Of a DNA stretch of 64,000 nt, positions 12,601 through 27,062 are shown one piece after another. Position 1 is the stretch's first letter. Each line of letters begins with the position of its first letter. The notes beneath the pieces are model-generated. The model was not told where the DNA came from. It was given only the letters and a program-made list of their open reading frames with translations, and did no database searches. The translations under genes and the position numbers were made by a program. The stretch comes from Hippophae tibetana (Eukaryota > Streptophyta > Magnoliopsida > Rosales > Elaeagnaceae): the NCBI GenBank assembly GCA_037013495.1, contig CM072803.1, forward strand, positions 22,155,501-22,219,500, given 5' to 3'.

Positions 12601-15600
12601 ATAATTAAAGTGAATATATTTATAGTTTAATTTAAATAAATTATGAGTATAAAGTTTTTCATAGATTATAACTATAGAAGATATTTTTTCAAATTCTAAG
12701 AACATAAAAAATATTTTTATTTAAAATACAAGTTAAAATCTCTCTAAAATCAAATTATTTTGGGTTTTGGAAAAAAATTAAATTAATGTAAAAATATTTT
12801 TAATCACAATTATATATATATATTCACATGACATAATCTAATTAGCCATGACTCCACGATTATTTCATAATTTTACGTTCAATTAATCATTGATTGGACA
12901 TGAATTATTTTCAATTAATATACAATTATACATATCACAACAAATAATATAATAATAAAAAATATCATTCACACGGAGATTATGTTATTAGAAACTAATT
13001 TAAAAAAAAATCAATTTTTTTGTATTTTTATATTTTAAGAAAATAAAATTAAAAGAACTAAAAATAAATATCAATAATTAATTACCTTAGATTTAAAAAT
13101 TAAAAATATATATGATAAAATATCTATGAATACTTAATCCTCGCTTTTATAAACATGTGAATTACAAAAATCCTCCGATATAATAATCAACCTAATAATC
13201 ATACATTTATATTTAAAAATTATACATGTTATTTAATTAATATAAATAATTAAATAATTATCTCAATCTATTTAATTGTTTATATAGAACAATTGTTGGT
13301 CAAATAATTAATAACATAAAAATCAAGTTAAATAATCTTAAATAAAATTTATAATTAAATAAAATATTAAATCATAACATGGTAAAAATTGAGTTCATAA
13401 GACCCTTAGATTGATAAATTAATTAGATATAATTTTATTCATAAGACTCGTGTTTTTTATAAAGAAATACATAAAAATTGATAAAGAAAAGAAAATAAGA
13501 AGAAATAAAATTAATTTATTAAATTATAGTATCACTCTTCTAAAATTTTCATCAAAGTTGTATCTTTTATTGATTTTCTATATATATTTTATTTTCTTAA
13601 CTCCAATAGGTAATAAAAATTATACTAATTAGAGTTTATTTTGTAATTAGGAGATTAAATATATCACAGTTAAAATCTAAACAGTTAAATCAACTTCAGA
13701 TCAAGAGTTGAGATGAAAAAAGAAAAATTAACGACACAAGCCAATAAGAATATGACACATGGCATGTATGATGTAATTAATAAATGAAGCGCTAGACTTG
13801 GTAGGAAGATTGGTTTTAATCAATGTGTGTTAAGTCAACACTACGTGTTGTTGCGTGATTTATAGTTACAAATAACACGGTGCATGGGTAAGAATAGTGG
13901 ACGAATCATGTGATGATGCATGATAAGCGTGTTTATCAAGTTACGAACTCAGAATGAACGCTATATTAACACTTGGTATGACACTGTGTTGCGTGATTTG
14001 TTATCTTGGCTTGTATGACGTTTATGTGACTTAGTTGATCAATTATCCCGGTTGCATGTCGTATATGTGGTAGTTTTTGATTAATCCTATTTTAAAAATG
14101 TATAAAAATTTTAAAAAAAATCAAAAAATATATTTTTAATAAAAAAATAATATTTTAATATTTTTAATTATAAAAAACTATTTATTAAATAAAACGAACA
14201 AATACTAAGTAAAAATATATACTAATGATTTTATCTTTATAGAATATATAACTTGATGTATATAATATTACTCAATATGTATACAATTTATAAAAGTATA
14301 ATATTTAAATAAAATAACATAAAAATATCAAACAAAATATATTTTTTAAATAAAAAAATTAATTAATTCTTCACCGGCTACCCACTCTTATATATATGCA
14401 ATTTAGTAAACTATTTGGTAGTTTCTTTTGACTATCATCTTCGGGGATCTAAACAGTAATATATATATATAAGTGTTTAACTTAGTGAAATTTGGTTGGG
14501 AAAGTAAGTCTCTAAATTGTTTTTTAAAGAAGTAAAAGAAATAGTTTGATTAAAATTTCTTTAAATATCAATATTAACATAAAATTATAAAAAATTGGTA
14601 TAAAATGATATTTTAATAATTTATTTAGGAAAGAAATGTATCTTAATTTTAATTTATTTTTCTCAAAATAATGATTGTTTACTTAAAAAAACATAAATAA
14701 TAATTCTCTAAAATTTTAAAACATTTTGATAGAGATTAGCAAATATTTTTAAAAATGCTTTAAATTATTGAAATTTACTTTCAATAATTTGTATAATATG
14801 GCTGAATTTTCAATGCATCACGGATAAAGCCCATTGAAAAAGTAAGGATTTATGAAGGGACAACTTTTTGTTTTAACGTGAAGGGGACAATTTTCCTTAC
14901 TACTTATGAATAGTTTATAAAGAGACGAAGATAATATCAAAATGTGGAACTCACCAAACAACAATTAAGACAATGTTTATGATTATAATGGTTGTGATTA
15001 ATTATATATAATTGAATGAATTTTTAATATAATAATAATATCTATTTTTTGTGAGTCCTGATTCCGAGTGTGCATGAGTATATTGTTAATTATGTAAGTA
15101 TTATTACATTTTTTTAATACTATGCTTTTTTGACAAGGGCATTTTGAATTATTATTTGTAACTAATGTAGGGTTTAATAAATTGGTTTTAAGCCACAGTC
15201 GATTAAGTATATATTTTTAAGTAGAAAATAGAAGCCTGTGTTTTAAGAGTAATATATAATATTAATGGGAATCAAAAAATAAATAAAAATTTAACTATTA
15301 ATTAAAATTTTAAGTTTTTTATATAATCGTTATATAATTAACACATAATTTATATTTAGTAATTAAATGATATTTTCAAACATTTTTTGTGTTATAGTTG
15401 TTCTCCATTTTTATTTTTTTTACACTAACAAATACTAAAATATTAATATAATATTTTTTTTTACTTTTTATAATATTTTTACACAATTAAATATCAAAAT
15501 GTCTATATATCTTTTATGGATAGTTATTTTGCTTATTATATTAAGAGTTATAATTTTACAACTATTAAATATTCAAATATCCATTTAATAAATACATTTT

Positions 15601-16200
15601 TATAAATAATTATTTTATTTAATGTAATTATTTTTATTATATTAATAGTGATAATTTATACAATTTATAATTACACATTTAATGAGTTTTTGATTAATCT
15701 ATATCGTATTTTTATTGAACTAATAATTTTTATGTCAATTAAAAAAAATATTCAATTGATGTAAATTATTTGAAATTGAAGTTTAAAATATAAATAAATA
15801 TTAAATTAATTTTTAAAAAATTGAGAAATTTAAGAAAAATCATAAAAAGTCCAAACTAAAGTTATATTTTTAAAAATTAGTGGTTAAATATCATAAAAAT
15901 TATAAACTTAAATATTTAATTTTTAAAAGATGGTGGTCCAATAGTTCCACCCACTATTTTAATAATTATTTATTGGTACCTTTAGATATATTATATTTTT
16001 ATAATGGGTACTTTTATGTCTTATATTTTTAATTAAAATATAAAAATATTTATTTATTTTACTAAATTTAAGAATAATCTTAATTAATAGGTGAACAATA
16101 ATCTCGTATTAATTAATATTAATTATTATTTAAATTAATCAAAATATATATTAATTTAAATTAATGTATTTAATATATCATATTTAAAAATAAAGATAAA
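9616..16200. other. 6.6 kb of AT-rich intergenic DNA without recognised genes
   Basis: Base composition is extremely AT-rich, with poly-A/T runs and TA repeats (10158-10170, 11983-11996, 12812-12822, 14460-14471). The open frames here, at 11494-11697 and 13450-13632, are lysine- and isoleucine-rich products of composition and match no family. A less AT-rich island at 13680-14090 contains TTGCGTGATTT twice and may be the remains of an older insertion. I see no RNA gene. Confidence 0.6.
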
Positions 16201-16379
16201 AAATGATTCCAAAACTAAATAAGGCACGTATCCAACCACTTCTTTTTACGGTAAGTTTTTATATGGCAGCAAGGTATCGAATTTTCTTCATCAATATAGG
16301 TAGTTAATATAGCAGTTATTTGTTTTACGATAACTCGTTATAAATAAAAGTGATTTTTTTAAAAACAAAATTGCCACCC

Positions 16380-16768
16380 ATGTGACATCATCATCATGCA
16401 ACAGAGCACAATGGTCCATTAAAAAGGAAGAAGAATTTTGTAGGGAATTACGGATTAGACCTTCATTTGTACCTTTCCGTTCCCAACCTTCTTTTCTCTC
16501 TCTCTCACACAATTGGCTTTTCGCTCTGCACTGCGATTATTTTTTGGGGCTCACTTTTTCCTCTCGATCTTCACGGCCGTACCACTTCAAAATTAGGGTT
16601 TCGAGCTCCTCATACACCCCTCCTTTCCGTAGCTACTTTCTTTCCCTCTTTAAAATCTCGAGCTTCTCCGTTTGTCTTTTTTGTTCGGCTAGATTCGCTG
16701 GAGTTTCTAGGGTTTTGCAGATCCAAATAGCTCTTGATTAGTCGCTATTTTATTCCCATTTCTTCGTC
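16380..16768 (+). promoter_or_regulatory. Promoter and 5' leader of the SAPS gene
   Basis: The DNA changes sharply from AT-rich to CT-rich near 16480 (TTCTCTCTCTCTCACAC), which is typical of a plant 5' UTR. Two telo-box-like AGGGTTT words occur at about 16605 and 16711, as is common upstream of plant housekeeping genes. The start codon at 16769 opens the conserved MFWKLTSLSASSP terminus of the family. The transcription start is not resolved. Confidence 0.5.
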
Positions 16769-19700
16769 ATGTTTTGGAAGCTCACCTCTCTCTCTGCCTC
16801 CTCACCTGTTAGTAAATCTTTACTTGTCGAACTTCATTTTAGCGTCTTTTGTTGCTCAATTTCTCTGAGTATAATGGTTTGCATTTTTTGTTATGTGGTT
16901 TAATGAAATAGGAAGTTCTTGAACCTGAATTTTTTTTTAATGGTTAAGATTTATTATGCTTCGAATTAGTAATTGTTGTTGGTTCTTTCTTTCTTCTTTA
17001 GCCTAATGATTTGGAAAAGGTGATCATTTCCACTATATTGTCAATGAATAATGCTTCATTTAAGTGTGGCCTTATTTTTGCTTAAATGTAGTTATATTAG
17101 TCTAGAGAGTATGGGTGGTTAAGCATTTATTAAATTCAACTGCCCTTCATCTGATGTAAAGATTGTAAGCAGACATTTTGGAACTGATCGTTCCAACTTG
17201 TTTACTCGAAGGAAAATGCTATCTATCATAAATTTGAGATAGATCTCTAATGAGATGGTACACTATTATTAGTAAGTATAGTCAGATCGAAAAAATTGTA
17301 TTCAATAAGAAAATGCCATGTTAGTTGAGATTGTGATAAATTTATGGTATATAGTAGTGCCCTTACTCGAATATGGTAAATGATAGATATCTTTTACAAA
17401 GTAGCTGCCTACTCCTTTTCATTAGTCCCTTTTATTTTTTGTGCAATTTGCAATTACTATTTTATTAGTTTGTTAAAGCTTCTAGTCGCATGTTTGCTTC
17501 TACTTCTATCATCTCTTTTCCTAATATGTTATTGTTATATCACCTTGCATTTACTTGTTTGTACAGGTGGAATCAATACTAGACAAGGACAATTTCACAT
17601 TAGACGAACTTCTGGATGAAGAAGAAATAATTCAAGAATGCAAATCTTTAAACAGTCGCCTGATTAATTTGTAACTTCACTATTCTACCCAGTTGCTCAT
17701 TTCTTGCTTTCTTAAATCATTTATCTTATTTCCTTATCTATAATATCAGTGGTTAATACTTTAAGAAGTAATCCATAGAATGCAGCATCATAGTTGGTTT
17801 TCATTACTTTCTGCAGTCTACGTGATAGAGCTCAGGTGGAGCAGTTATTGCATTATATAGTTGATGAACCTTCAGAGGATGCTGAAAGTAAACGAACATT
17901 CAAGTATGCAATATTCACTTTGTGAACTAAGAATAATAATTAATGTTTGAGAACACCTCACTCTTATGTTCTGTTCTGTTTTGTTTTGGCAACATTTATA
18001 TGATTTAGGTTTCCTTTCATTGCCTGTGAGATATTTACATGCGAAATTGATGTTATCTTGAAGACTCTGGTGGAGGACGAGGAGGTATAGTCTTCACAAT
18101 TGTTTGTTATGTTATGATGTGATGCCTATCAATTGTAGAAGTTGACCTTATAGTTTCTGTAAGGGGGATTTCATAGTGGAAATTATGTTGCAGATGATGG
18201 ACTTACTTTTTTCCTTCTTGGAACCAAATCGCCCCCATGGTGCATTGCTGGCAGGGTACTTCAGCAAGGTATGCCTTCATGATGCTCACATGCGATTTTT
18301 CATGCTTCTAGTTTTGTAGCATAAGTGCAAAACTAATTGTTTAGTGTTGATAAATGGCAATTTAGGTTGTTGTATGCCTCATGATACGGAAGACAGTCCC
18401 TCTTATGAATTATGTCCAAGTAAGTGATTATCTTAGCTCACATCTATATAATAAATTGTGCACTTTAGAACTATTTCTTTTTAGTAACGTAGTAAGGATA
18501 TATTTGTATTCTTTATCATCTACATCCATATGCTTCTAGTTTTGCCAAGAATCTTTCTTTATGTTGCTTCCTTTTTTTGTTTTGTTTTTTGCACCAACAA
18601 ATTACAGCATGGAAGGTTTAGTTTATTGATTTGTTTTGGGATATTTAATTTGTTCTTTCCCCAGGAACTTTGAAGTGAGCCAGTGTCACACTCTGTGGCC
18701 TTTTTATCTGCTGATCTGCATTTGTGTGATGATTGATGACTGTCTTTCAGATCACATAATAGAGTTCTTTGCAAAGAATTCATTACCACTATCTTTTCTC
18801 TTCTTTACATTGATTACCCCTGTTTGATGCTTCTTCAACCTAATCACAACTTTTGTGTGAAATGCTTTCTTGTATGCCCTTCCCCCCTCCCTTCTTTTGG
18901 ATCTCATCATTTTGCTAACCCTCTTATTACTTTTATTAAGCTGGCTTTTCAATTGTTATCATCATCCACGTGATGGGTTCAATGGATTAATCATTTCTTG
19001 CAAATATACATATAACCTGATTTTGCAGTCTTGCACACGAGTTTAAAATTTAGTGATGTTTTAGGCTATTTGTATCCAACTATCGATTACGATTAGATAA
19101 TTATATTGCTTTCTATAAAATTTGATGTGTTACTATGTAGTGGCATGCTGAACTATTTTCAGTCACTCTTCTTGATGTTTGTTACGATCAAATTGTTGTC
19201 TTGCTTGTTACTTTTTTCAGGTCACATGTAGACTTGGAAACAGCATAATTTAACTTGATAATATATTAATATGGTTGATGCTGCCATATTTGCCTTTGTA
19301 GGTTTGCTTTATTATTATTTGAATATTCTTTTGATACACACTGTTACTCTTGCAGGCGCATCAGGATGTCTTCCGTCGATTGGTTGATTTGATTGGAATC
19401 ACATCCATTATGGAGGTAATTATAAGAGCTTTTGTCAAACAGTGATTTCTTGATTGTTAACAGTACATTGTCTTCAAGGCACTTTGTTTAATTTTGATAT
19501 GAAATGTCATCTTTGCATAGGTTCTGATTCGACTAGTGGGTGCTGATGACCATGTTTATTCTAATTTCGTCGATGTTATGCAATGGTTAGCTGAGAGTAA
19601 TCTGCTGGAGATGATAGTGGACAAATTGAGCCCTTCAGTAAGTGGTTCTTGTACCTTATTCATTAGCAATGTTTCTTTCGTAGCCCATTAAGTAATAGGT

Positions 19701-22700
19701 AAAGTACTTTCTTTAACCCATAGACAGTGAAACTGTATTAGGTCAATTACATAATTCTTTAAAGAACATGGTGGTGACTGTACTGGCATGCATTTGTTGC
19801 TGTTACTATAGCTACCACTACCAGACTCAGATTTCGTATTTAGTAACAGCTATTCAATTTGGAGGGTGGAGGGGGAGCAGACTGAGTTCTCTGAAAGATC
19901 GCTTTGCCACACCATATAGCAACATGTATTATGTTGATAGCTATAACAAAGAGATATTTTGTGGCATCTTAAAAGTTTTCTTGTCTTGATGCGTTTGCAT
20001 GAATGCATGCTTTCTTATGCAAAATGGTTTGTTTTTGATCTTTATATTGAATCTAAAAGCTGGTGCTTGTGTATACTGGAACTCTGAACATTTAAAAAAA
20101 AGTACTTGAATTTTACACTTAGCTGCAATATTCATCATCCAAATTCTGTGGAACTTTGAATAAGTTGATTTTCATCAGTGTTTGGTTGTGATAGATTTGT
20201 TATTCTAATAATTTATTTTTCATTGAATCAGTGTTGTCCTGAAGTTCATGCGAATGCAGCTGAAACACTATGCTCAATAACTCGAAATGCACCATCAGCC
20301 ATGGCTACCAAACTTTCTAGCCCAAGGTGTGCTACGACACTTTTTTTTCCATCCCTCGTCACTTGAAGTTACCATTTTTGCATAGATTGTTGAACTGATT
20401 TTGATATCCTTGATAACAATTTGGTTTGCAGTTACATTGAAAGGATATTTTCTCATGCCTTGGAAGATTCACATTCAAAGTCTTCCCTTGTCCACTCACT
20501 TTCTGTTTGTATATCGTTGTTGGATCCAAAAAGATCTGCGACCTTGTCACCTCTATTTCATTCTTTTCGTGGTCAACACATGTATGATTCTGCAATCCCT
20601 GTTAATCCAGAGACTGTGGCTGCAATGCTCCCTAAACTTGGTGAGTGTGCAAATGGTTCTTGCTGTATCTTTTTTTAAGAACTTTTGCCATCTCTATATA
20701 GATTTCAGAATAAAGAGATTCTCATTTGAGCGATTGTTTATTCATTGATGTAATATATTAATAAAGCTATACGGTTTTCTTATGTTATAGTTTTGAGTTA
20801 ATTGTTTGAATATTTGCATTTCGGGCTGGTGTTATGTCTCTTTAATTGTCAACTAGATTTTTTGTTTGATTATTTTGTTATGAAAATTCCTACATTTTTA
20901 ATTTGTTGTGCAGGTGACTTGCTTATGCTTTTGAATATTTCATTAGATGAAAAGGTGTTGCCTACAACTTATGGAGAATTGAGGCCACCTCTTGGAAAGC
21001 ATCGTCTTAAGGTTGGTTTGGTTTTGTTATAATATAATAGAATATAATATAATATGTGCATCATAATTTTTTGACCCATTCTATCATCTAAGGTTTATAT
21101 TTATTTATGAATTTTGTCTTCTATTTCAATCATTAAATATTTGAAGGATTTTGTTATAGCTTTAATTTTTCTATATGTTTTAACGTTAAAAATGTAGTTT
21201 ATTTGATGGAATTTTTAGTCTCTTGGATATTTAAATTCTGTTTTCTGCAATTCATTTCAGATTGTTGAGTTCATTGCTGTTTTATTGAGATCTGGCAATG
21301 AAGCTGCAGAGAAGGAATTGGTGAACTCAGGAACTATTCACCATGTCATTTATCTTTTCTTTGAGTAAGCTGTTGGAGTGTTATAAAATTTTCAGCTTGT
21401 GTGGTAGTTATTGGATATGATTTCTGAGAAAACTTTACATTCGAGCACCCACCAGCAAGATTGCACTTGAGCAAACTGTTGCTTCGATGTGGTTCTGACT
21501 AGCTGAAAAGTTGTAACTGTCAAAGTATTTATTAGTTTTAATCTAATTATTTCAGGTACCCATTTAACAACTCATTGCATCATCATGTAGAGAGTATCAT
21601 AATGTATTGTTTGGAGAGCAGGAATGATGCAATTGTTGATCATCTCCTTCAAGATTGTAATTTGATTGGAAAATTTATCACAACAGATAAACAACCTCTT
21701 CTTTCTGGCGAAACTTATAAGGTAGCTAGATTAGATTAAACTTGCATCTTCACACTATCTATTTTTCTTCTATAGTTTTTGCGCTCACTATTTTACCAAC
21801 ATGTTCTAACAAGACTACTGTTTGGTGGCTGATTGAATTTCTTATATACGAGGTGTACCAATATGGAAATGGGAAACTACTACTTGCATGCAATTTTATT
21901 CCATTAAATAGCACATAAATTTAACTAGAACTTCTAATAAACTAAAAAGTTCTCCGGTTATTTAGTCAACGTTGCCTGCTGCTGGAAAACGACCTCCACG
22001 GGGAGGAAACATTGGACATATCACTCGAATTTCTAGCAAGCTTGCTCAGTTGAGGAACAGCCACAGCCGAGTTCAGGCATGTCTTCTGGTAAGATCAAAG
22101 TTTGACATATTATATGTTGTACTAACCTTTTTTTTCGATTGAGAATGGGGTTCTGTACTGTTTATTCTATAAATTTGTCAAATGTTATTTGTAAATGGAG
22201 TATTTTTTTTATAATTTATATCTCATTCAGTGAAGCCATTGCTTAGGGTTTCATTAATGGATAGTCTGCTCTTTTGTGCATCAAATTTTAGTTCTTTGTG
22301 CAGGAATTTTTCACTCTGTCTTCTCTATTATCCCCATTGCTCTTTTCATTCTTTCACCTAAAAGCAAGGAATACCATCATAGTAGGATGGTTCTTCTCCA
22401 TGGCTTTGGAGTTGTAATGTCTCTTGTGCCTTTTTAACCTAGTTATAAGGTTGGCTTAGTTTGGAGATACTTATGTTTTGCATTCAACCTTAGGGTCTGT
22501 GAACAAATATGAACTTCACATTCCTTTTTCCCCTTTCCATTTTTTAATCTTACAATATTGATGTAAATAATTAATTTTCTTTCCAAAGTAATTTATTTGG
22601 TTTAGTGAGTAGTGACATTTAAGCTAGGTAGAAAATTAAATAAATTCTGATATTTGGGGAATCTTTTTAATAAGTTTTTTTTTCATATCCATATTTTAAA

Positions 22701-25348
22701 GGTAAATGAATTTGAAGTAGTTTTGCTGATGGACCTTTGCTTGTTTCTATAGGAGAATAGTGAATGGAATGAATGGCAAACTGCAGTTTTGCTTGAGCGC
22801 AATGCTGTTGAAAATGTCAATCGATGGGCCTGTGGGTATGATATGATCTAAACACATGTATTTAATGTTTTAAGGATGTGTTTATTTACAACATCACATT
22901 TATGCATTTTATGAGTACATTGGAGCCATATTCCACTGCCCTACTCCTCGCTAGTTTTAGTCTCATTAGTTTTTATGATGGATGTGAATTACTTCTTGAG
23001 TAGCTTTGTTCATTTTTATTTTGTCCTTAAATGGTGTCATCATCATTGTTCTTTTTATGCAGTCGTCCTACTGCATTGCAAGACAGGACAAGGGATAGTG
23101 ACGAGGAAGATCTAAATGACAGAGATTATGATGTGGCTGCTCTGGCAAATAATCTAAGCCAGGCATTGAGATACAAGATATATGGGAATGAGGGTGCAGA
23201 AGAGGTACATCTGGTTATGTGTGCTGTTTGTCCTTTTTTTTAAAAGTTATTTAATAAAACGGTTACTCTCACATGCTGTGTCACATACACTTATCCATGG
23301 ACGGGACTCAAATCACGCCATTGAAGTGCCCACAACTACAAGGGCCAAATGTTGCGCTACACGGCAACTGGCAAATTATGTTGTTCTTATTTACAGCTTT
23401 TTTGTTTGTCTTCTTTTGGGGGCATCGCAGGGGAGACGGGTATGGAGTCAAAGTTGAAAGGATTTCTTTTGTTTGTTTTATTTGCTGACTTATGGATGAT
23501 ATTATTTTTGCTTACAGGATAACGGGGCTATGGATCGAGATGATGAGGTAAATAATTTGTAATCAACCTCAAATTTGGTGCTTTGGTTGTATATATTATT
23601 GAATGGCTACCTGTATGATTTTACTGAGTGAATTGGAATGTAACACAGTAGAAACCAAATTTACTTGTGCAACTCTTTTCTGGTTTGATCCATCTGTCAT
23701 CATGAAATGTATTATTTGTATAATGCAGGATGTCTACTTTGATGATGAATCTGCTGAAGTTGTTATATCGTCTCTCAGACTTGGTGATGATCAAGGGAGG
23801 TGAGTTGACCATTTTGGTATTATTATGAAATATTTTCTTAAATTACATGGGAGTAAGAAACTCTATGACAGTAATGATTGGTTCTACGAAGATATTTATT
23901 GTGAGATTTTAAATCAGTGAATAGCTGGCATTTTCTGCATTGGACACTACTCATCTGGGTTCATGTTGGCATGATATTTGAGGGAGTCCCATGCACCCCC
24001 CCCCCCCCCCCCCCTCTTTTTTTTTTTTTGGGAAATAACACAAATTGTCATGCCAGTCTTTTCCACGGCTAACTTAAGCTGTTAAAAAAGGGTCTAGATG
24101 ACTATTTTCATAAAGCAAAGTTTGTATTCATAAATTGTCCTTTTCAAAAAAAGACTTGCATGACAATGTACCAAAGGGTAAGAAACTTAATACTTTTAGA
24201 TATCTAATTTCTGAATATGTAATTTGTGATATTTTGTTATTTAACTTCAACCACATATGCGAGACGATTTATATTTAGATTTGGCTTGGTTGTGTTTTGG
24301 ATATGTTATCTCCGTTTGCCTTTTATCAGAAGATCTAGCTACGTATTTAAGTTAGTATATGAATTTGAATCGTGTGGGAGTAATTTTCATGACACCATGG
24401 AAAAGTGTGCCCCCTCCCCCCCAAAAAAAAAACTGTTCATCATTATGCATTCAAATTATCTATTGGCAAAACCTATGTTATAAGGGGATCTGAATAGTTT
24501 GTAACCTTTAATGCAGTTTATTTACAAATTCAAACTGGTTTGCTTTCCAAGATGATAGAACTAGTGGTGCACCTGTGGGTATATCACCCTCAGATATGAT
24601 GGAAGACATTAACTTGAATGGAAATGCAAATGGTGGCAATAGCAGCAGTGATGACGAGGTTGTGGTTGGGGAGGATGATGAATTGGAAGGAACTAAAGGA
24701 TCTACCAACGGTGCATCAAGTTCAACTGCAAACACAATGAATGAATTTAATGAGAGTGGTTCAAACCTGGAGAGTGAGAAGGCCAGCGCATCCCATTCCC
24801 ATGACATGGGATTTTTTAGATTTGAGACACCCGACAACGAAGACATATTTAGTGAAAGACCCCTACCTGATTGGGTTGGGTGGGGTGATTCATCAGACAT
24901 GCAAATTGGTAGTTCTAGTGTCAACCCATTTGTTGATGCCGAAGGTTCTAATGCTGATCTTCCAAACAATACTACTGATTCAGTAACACCTGATGGAAGT
25001 TCTCCCATGAGCATTGAACCCGTGCTTCCAAACGGCTTGCCAACTGCTCCAGGCACATCTAGTGAAGCATCATCAGCTGGTAGCGATGGAAGCCAGAGAT
25101 CTGTTACGGTGCCTTCACTGTTCGAGGAAGATGTTGAGTTTGTGGGTGTGGAATTAGAAGGTACTGAGAGGGCTATGGATCAAGCTTTTAAAGAAGGGAT
25201 AGTCGGGGAAGCAGGGCCACTGAAGATAGCTATTTCCCCGAAAGCTCAAGACAATAATACAAACTCCGATGACGGTGGAGCTGGAATGAAGGAGTTCAAT
25301 GATACAAACTACTGGAGGGTAGATCAAGAGGTGGCTGTTCTGGAATGA
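16769..25348 (+). CDS. SAPS-domain protein (SIT4/PP6 phosphatase-associated subunit)
   Basis: Nineteen coding exons can be placed: 16769-16807, 17567-17670, 17817-17903, 18009-18084, 18194-18268, 18366-18419, 19356-19415, 19521-19637, 20232-20326, 20432-20640, 20914-21011, 21261-21364, 21556-21721, 21966-22088, 22753-22835, 23063-23204, 23518-23547, 23729-23799 and 24517-25348. All have GT-AG borders. They total 2565 nt, exactly 854 codons plus TGA, which supports the model. The first 500 or so residues form the helical SAPS domain, with ESILDKDNFTLDELLDEE, FPFIACEIFTCEID, EPNRPHGALLAGYFSK and HALEDSHSKSSLVHSLS. Next comes an acidic linker (RDSDEEDLNDRDYD), the LFTNSNWFAF motif, and a Ser/Asp-rich tail encoded almost wholly by the last exon. 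Family members are regulatory subunits of PP6-type phosphatases; that is family knowledge. Length is normal for plants. Exon 17 is a 30-nt microexon. Confidence 0.95.
23996..24030 (+). repeat. Homopolymer C tract followed by T tract in SAPS intron 18
   Basis: A run of 19 C is followed by TC and about 15 T, inside the intron between exons 18 and 19. A smaller C/A run lies at 24413-24431 in the same intron. Such tracts mutate and missequence easily. Confidence 0.9.
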
Positions 25349-26690
25349 ATTGTGGGTTGATCCATCTTATGCTGTTTGAACAACTCAATACTTTAGTTTA
25401 ACAGCTATGGACCCCATTTTTTGTTGGCACAGCATGGCTCATGAGGCAGACATGTACAGTATAATTTTGTTATCATACGGGTGTTGAACGGTAGGTTGTA
25501 TTATGTTTATTGTTATTTATTTTTAACAACTCAATTGTTAGTCTATTATTATTTTAGGTTTTGGCCCTTTGCTACTTATTTTTTGGGTTTCAAAATGTCA
25601 TGTGTTTTTCTGGGAATTATGGTTCGTAATTTTGAATCTGATTATTCCGATGCTAGCCTGGCAACGACTATATGTATTATAAATGTCACAAAGTGGATAT
25701 CTCATATAATTTCATTGGATATAATTTCCATGAGCTAAACTTTAATATTTAATCACATTTCTTCACGCAATTTGAAATATTTAAAATTTGTGTGAAGTTG
25801 AGTTATAAAGTTTGTTATGCTGATAATTGTCTAAAATTAAAAAGCCAATTATAGTTCCTTAAGCAAAACAGTAAAATAGAAATTAATGATAACAATAGGG
25901 TTGTAATTTGTGTGGTTTATGCGTGTTTGTAGTGTTATGTGTCATGTGGTAGATAATTTATTTATTTATTTATAATGATAAATATAATTCATGTTTTTTT
26001 AAGTAAAAAAATTAATAGTTAATTTTAATTAAAAAAATAATTTATGTTACGTCGATTGGGGTTCGTGTTTTGTGAATAAAAAAATAGGATTATACCAAAG
26101 ATAAAAAAGTCCATATATCTTAAATTTTAAATTAATTTAGCTTGATAATTGTTTTTTGGTATAATTAGACCTACAAATTATATACGATGAAGCGTTATTA
26201 TGTTAATTTAAATTCTTATAAATTTATTATAGTAGGTTGAATTCTAAGGTGTTTTATGATTTTTTTTAATTTACACTTATTTCAAAAAATTGATACATAA
26301 ATTTATTTTCAATTAGGTTTAATTAAGTGATGTTTAAATTTAAGTCTAGTCATTTAAATCTATTTAATAATGTTATTTAATTAAAATTTATTTAATATTA
26401 TTAAGTATTGTATTTATTATTATATATTTTAGGATGTTTTTTTTTATAGTTTTTAAAATTATTTTTAATTGTAATACGTGAGAAAGTTTGGTAACATAAA
26501 AAATAGTATTCTAGAGAGAGTGACTTTTCAACTTTATGTTTTAGTTTTTTTTTTTTAAATATGGAGAATGGGTTCTCCGCGTGACCTACACGCTAGAAAT
26601 TTCAATGTCATACAAAAAAGTTAATATTAAACAGACTTAAGTACCCTTAATTAGAATATACAGTAGGTCTAAAATCACGGACTTAAAAGA
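25349..26690 (+). other. SAPS 3' flank and AT-rich spacer
   Basis: Positions 25349 to about 25740 have mixed composition and probably contain the SAPS 3' UTR. From 25750 the DNA is AT-rich with no recognised gene. A short richer stretch with CTCCGCGTGACCTACACGC lies at 26574-26593 upstream of UBL5. Confidence 0.5.
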
Positions 26691-26840
26691 AACTTCCAAT
26701 GACAAAGGCGGTTAATTAAGAAATAGATCCCGCGTTTACATATAACAGTCGCTAAGGTGTTTTCAAATTCTATCGCGCAATTTAAGTTAGGGTTAGAGTT
26801 CTGCAATTGAAGAATCAGAAGACGAATCGAGAAGAAGAAG
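26691..26840 (+). promoter_or_regulatory. Promoter and 5' leader of UBL5
   Basis: This 150-bp stretch is more balanced in base composition than its surroundings. It carries GTTAGGGTTAGAG (about 26786), a telo-box-like word often found upstream of plant genes of the translation and RNA machinery, then a purine-rich GAAGACGAATCGAGAAGAAGA leader up to the start codon. The TATA-like TACATATAAC near 26737 may be the core promoter. Confidence 0.4.
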
Positions 26841-27062
26841 ATGATAGAAGTGGTGTTGAACGATCGATTAGGGAAGAAGGTGAAGGTTAAGTGCAACGAA
26901 GATGACACAATCGGCGATCTGAAGAAACTCGTGGCGGCTCAAACTGGCACAAGAGCTGACAAAATCCGTATCCAGAAGTGGTACAACATATACAAGGATC
27001 ATATCACTCTCAAGGACTACGAGATTCATGACGGCATGGGCCTCGAGCTCTACTATAGTTAA
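26841..27062 (+). CDS. UBL5: Ubiquitin-like protein 5 (UBL5/Hub1)
   Basis: A single uninterrupted 73-residue frame matches UBL5/Hub1 along its full usual length. It starts [18 protein letters not shown], has the central [19 protein letters not shown] helix and [18 protein letters not shown], and ends GMGLELYYS. As in all UBL5 proteins, the C-terminus has a double tyrosine plus one residue instead of the Gly-Gly needed for conjugation. Family knowledge is that Hub1/UBL5 binds spliceosome proteins such as Snu66 non-covalently and affects splice-site choice. In plants it is a small conserved nuclear and cytoplasmic protein. The start is fixed by the conserved N-terminus and the purine-rich leader. 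No intron is needed. Nothing in the frame suggests decay. Confidence 0.97.
   Translation: MIEVVLNDRLGKKVKVKCNEDDTIGDLKKLVAAQTGTRADKIRIQKWYNIYKDHITLKDYEIHDGMGLELYYS

Noticed and set aside
13450..13632. 60-residue frame in the AT-rich desert
   Set aside because: Lysine and isoleucine dominate because of AT-rich codons; no sign of a gene.
24508..25056. 182-residue minus-strand open frame
   Set aside because: It lies opposite the last SAPS exon and is a shadow of the Ser/Asp-rich coding sequence; no family resemblance.
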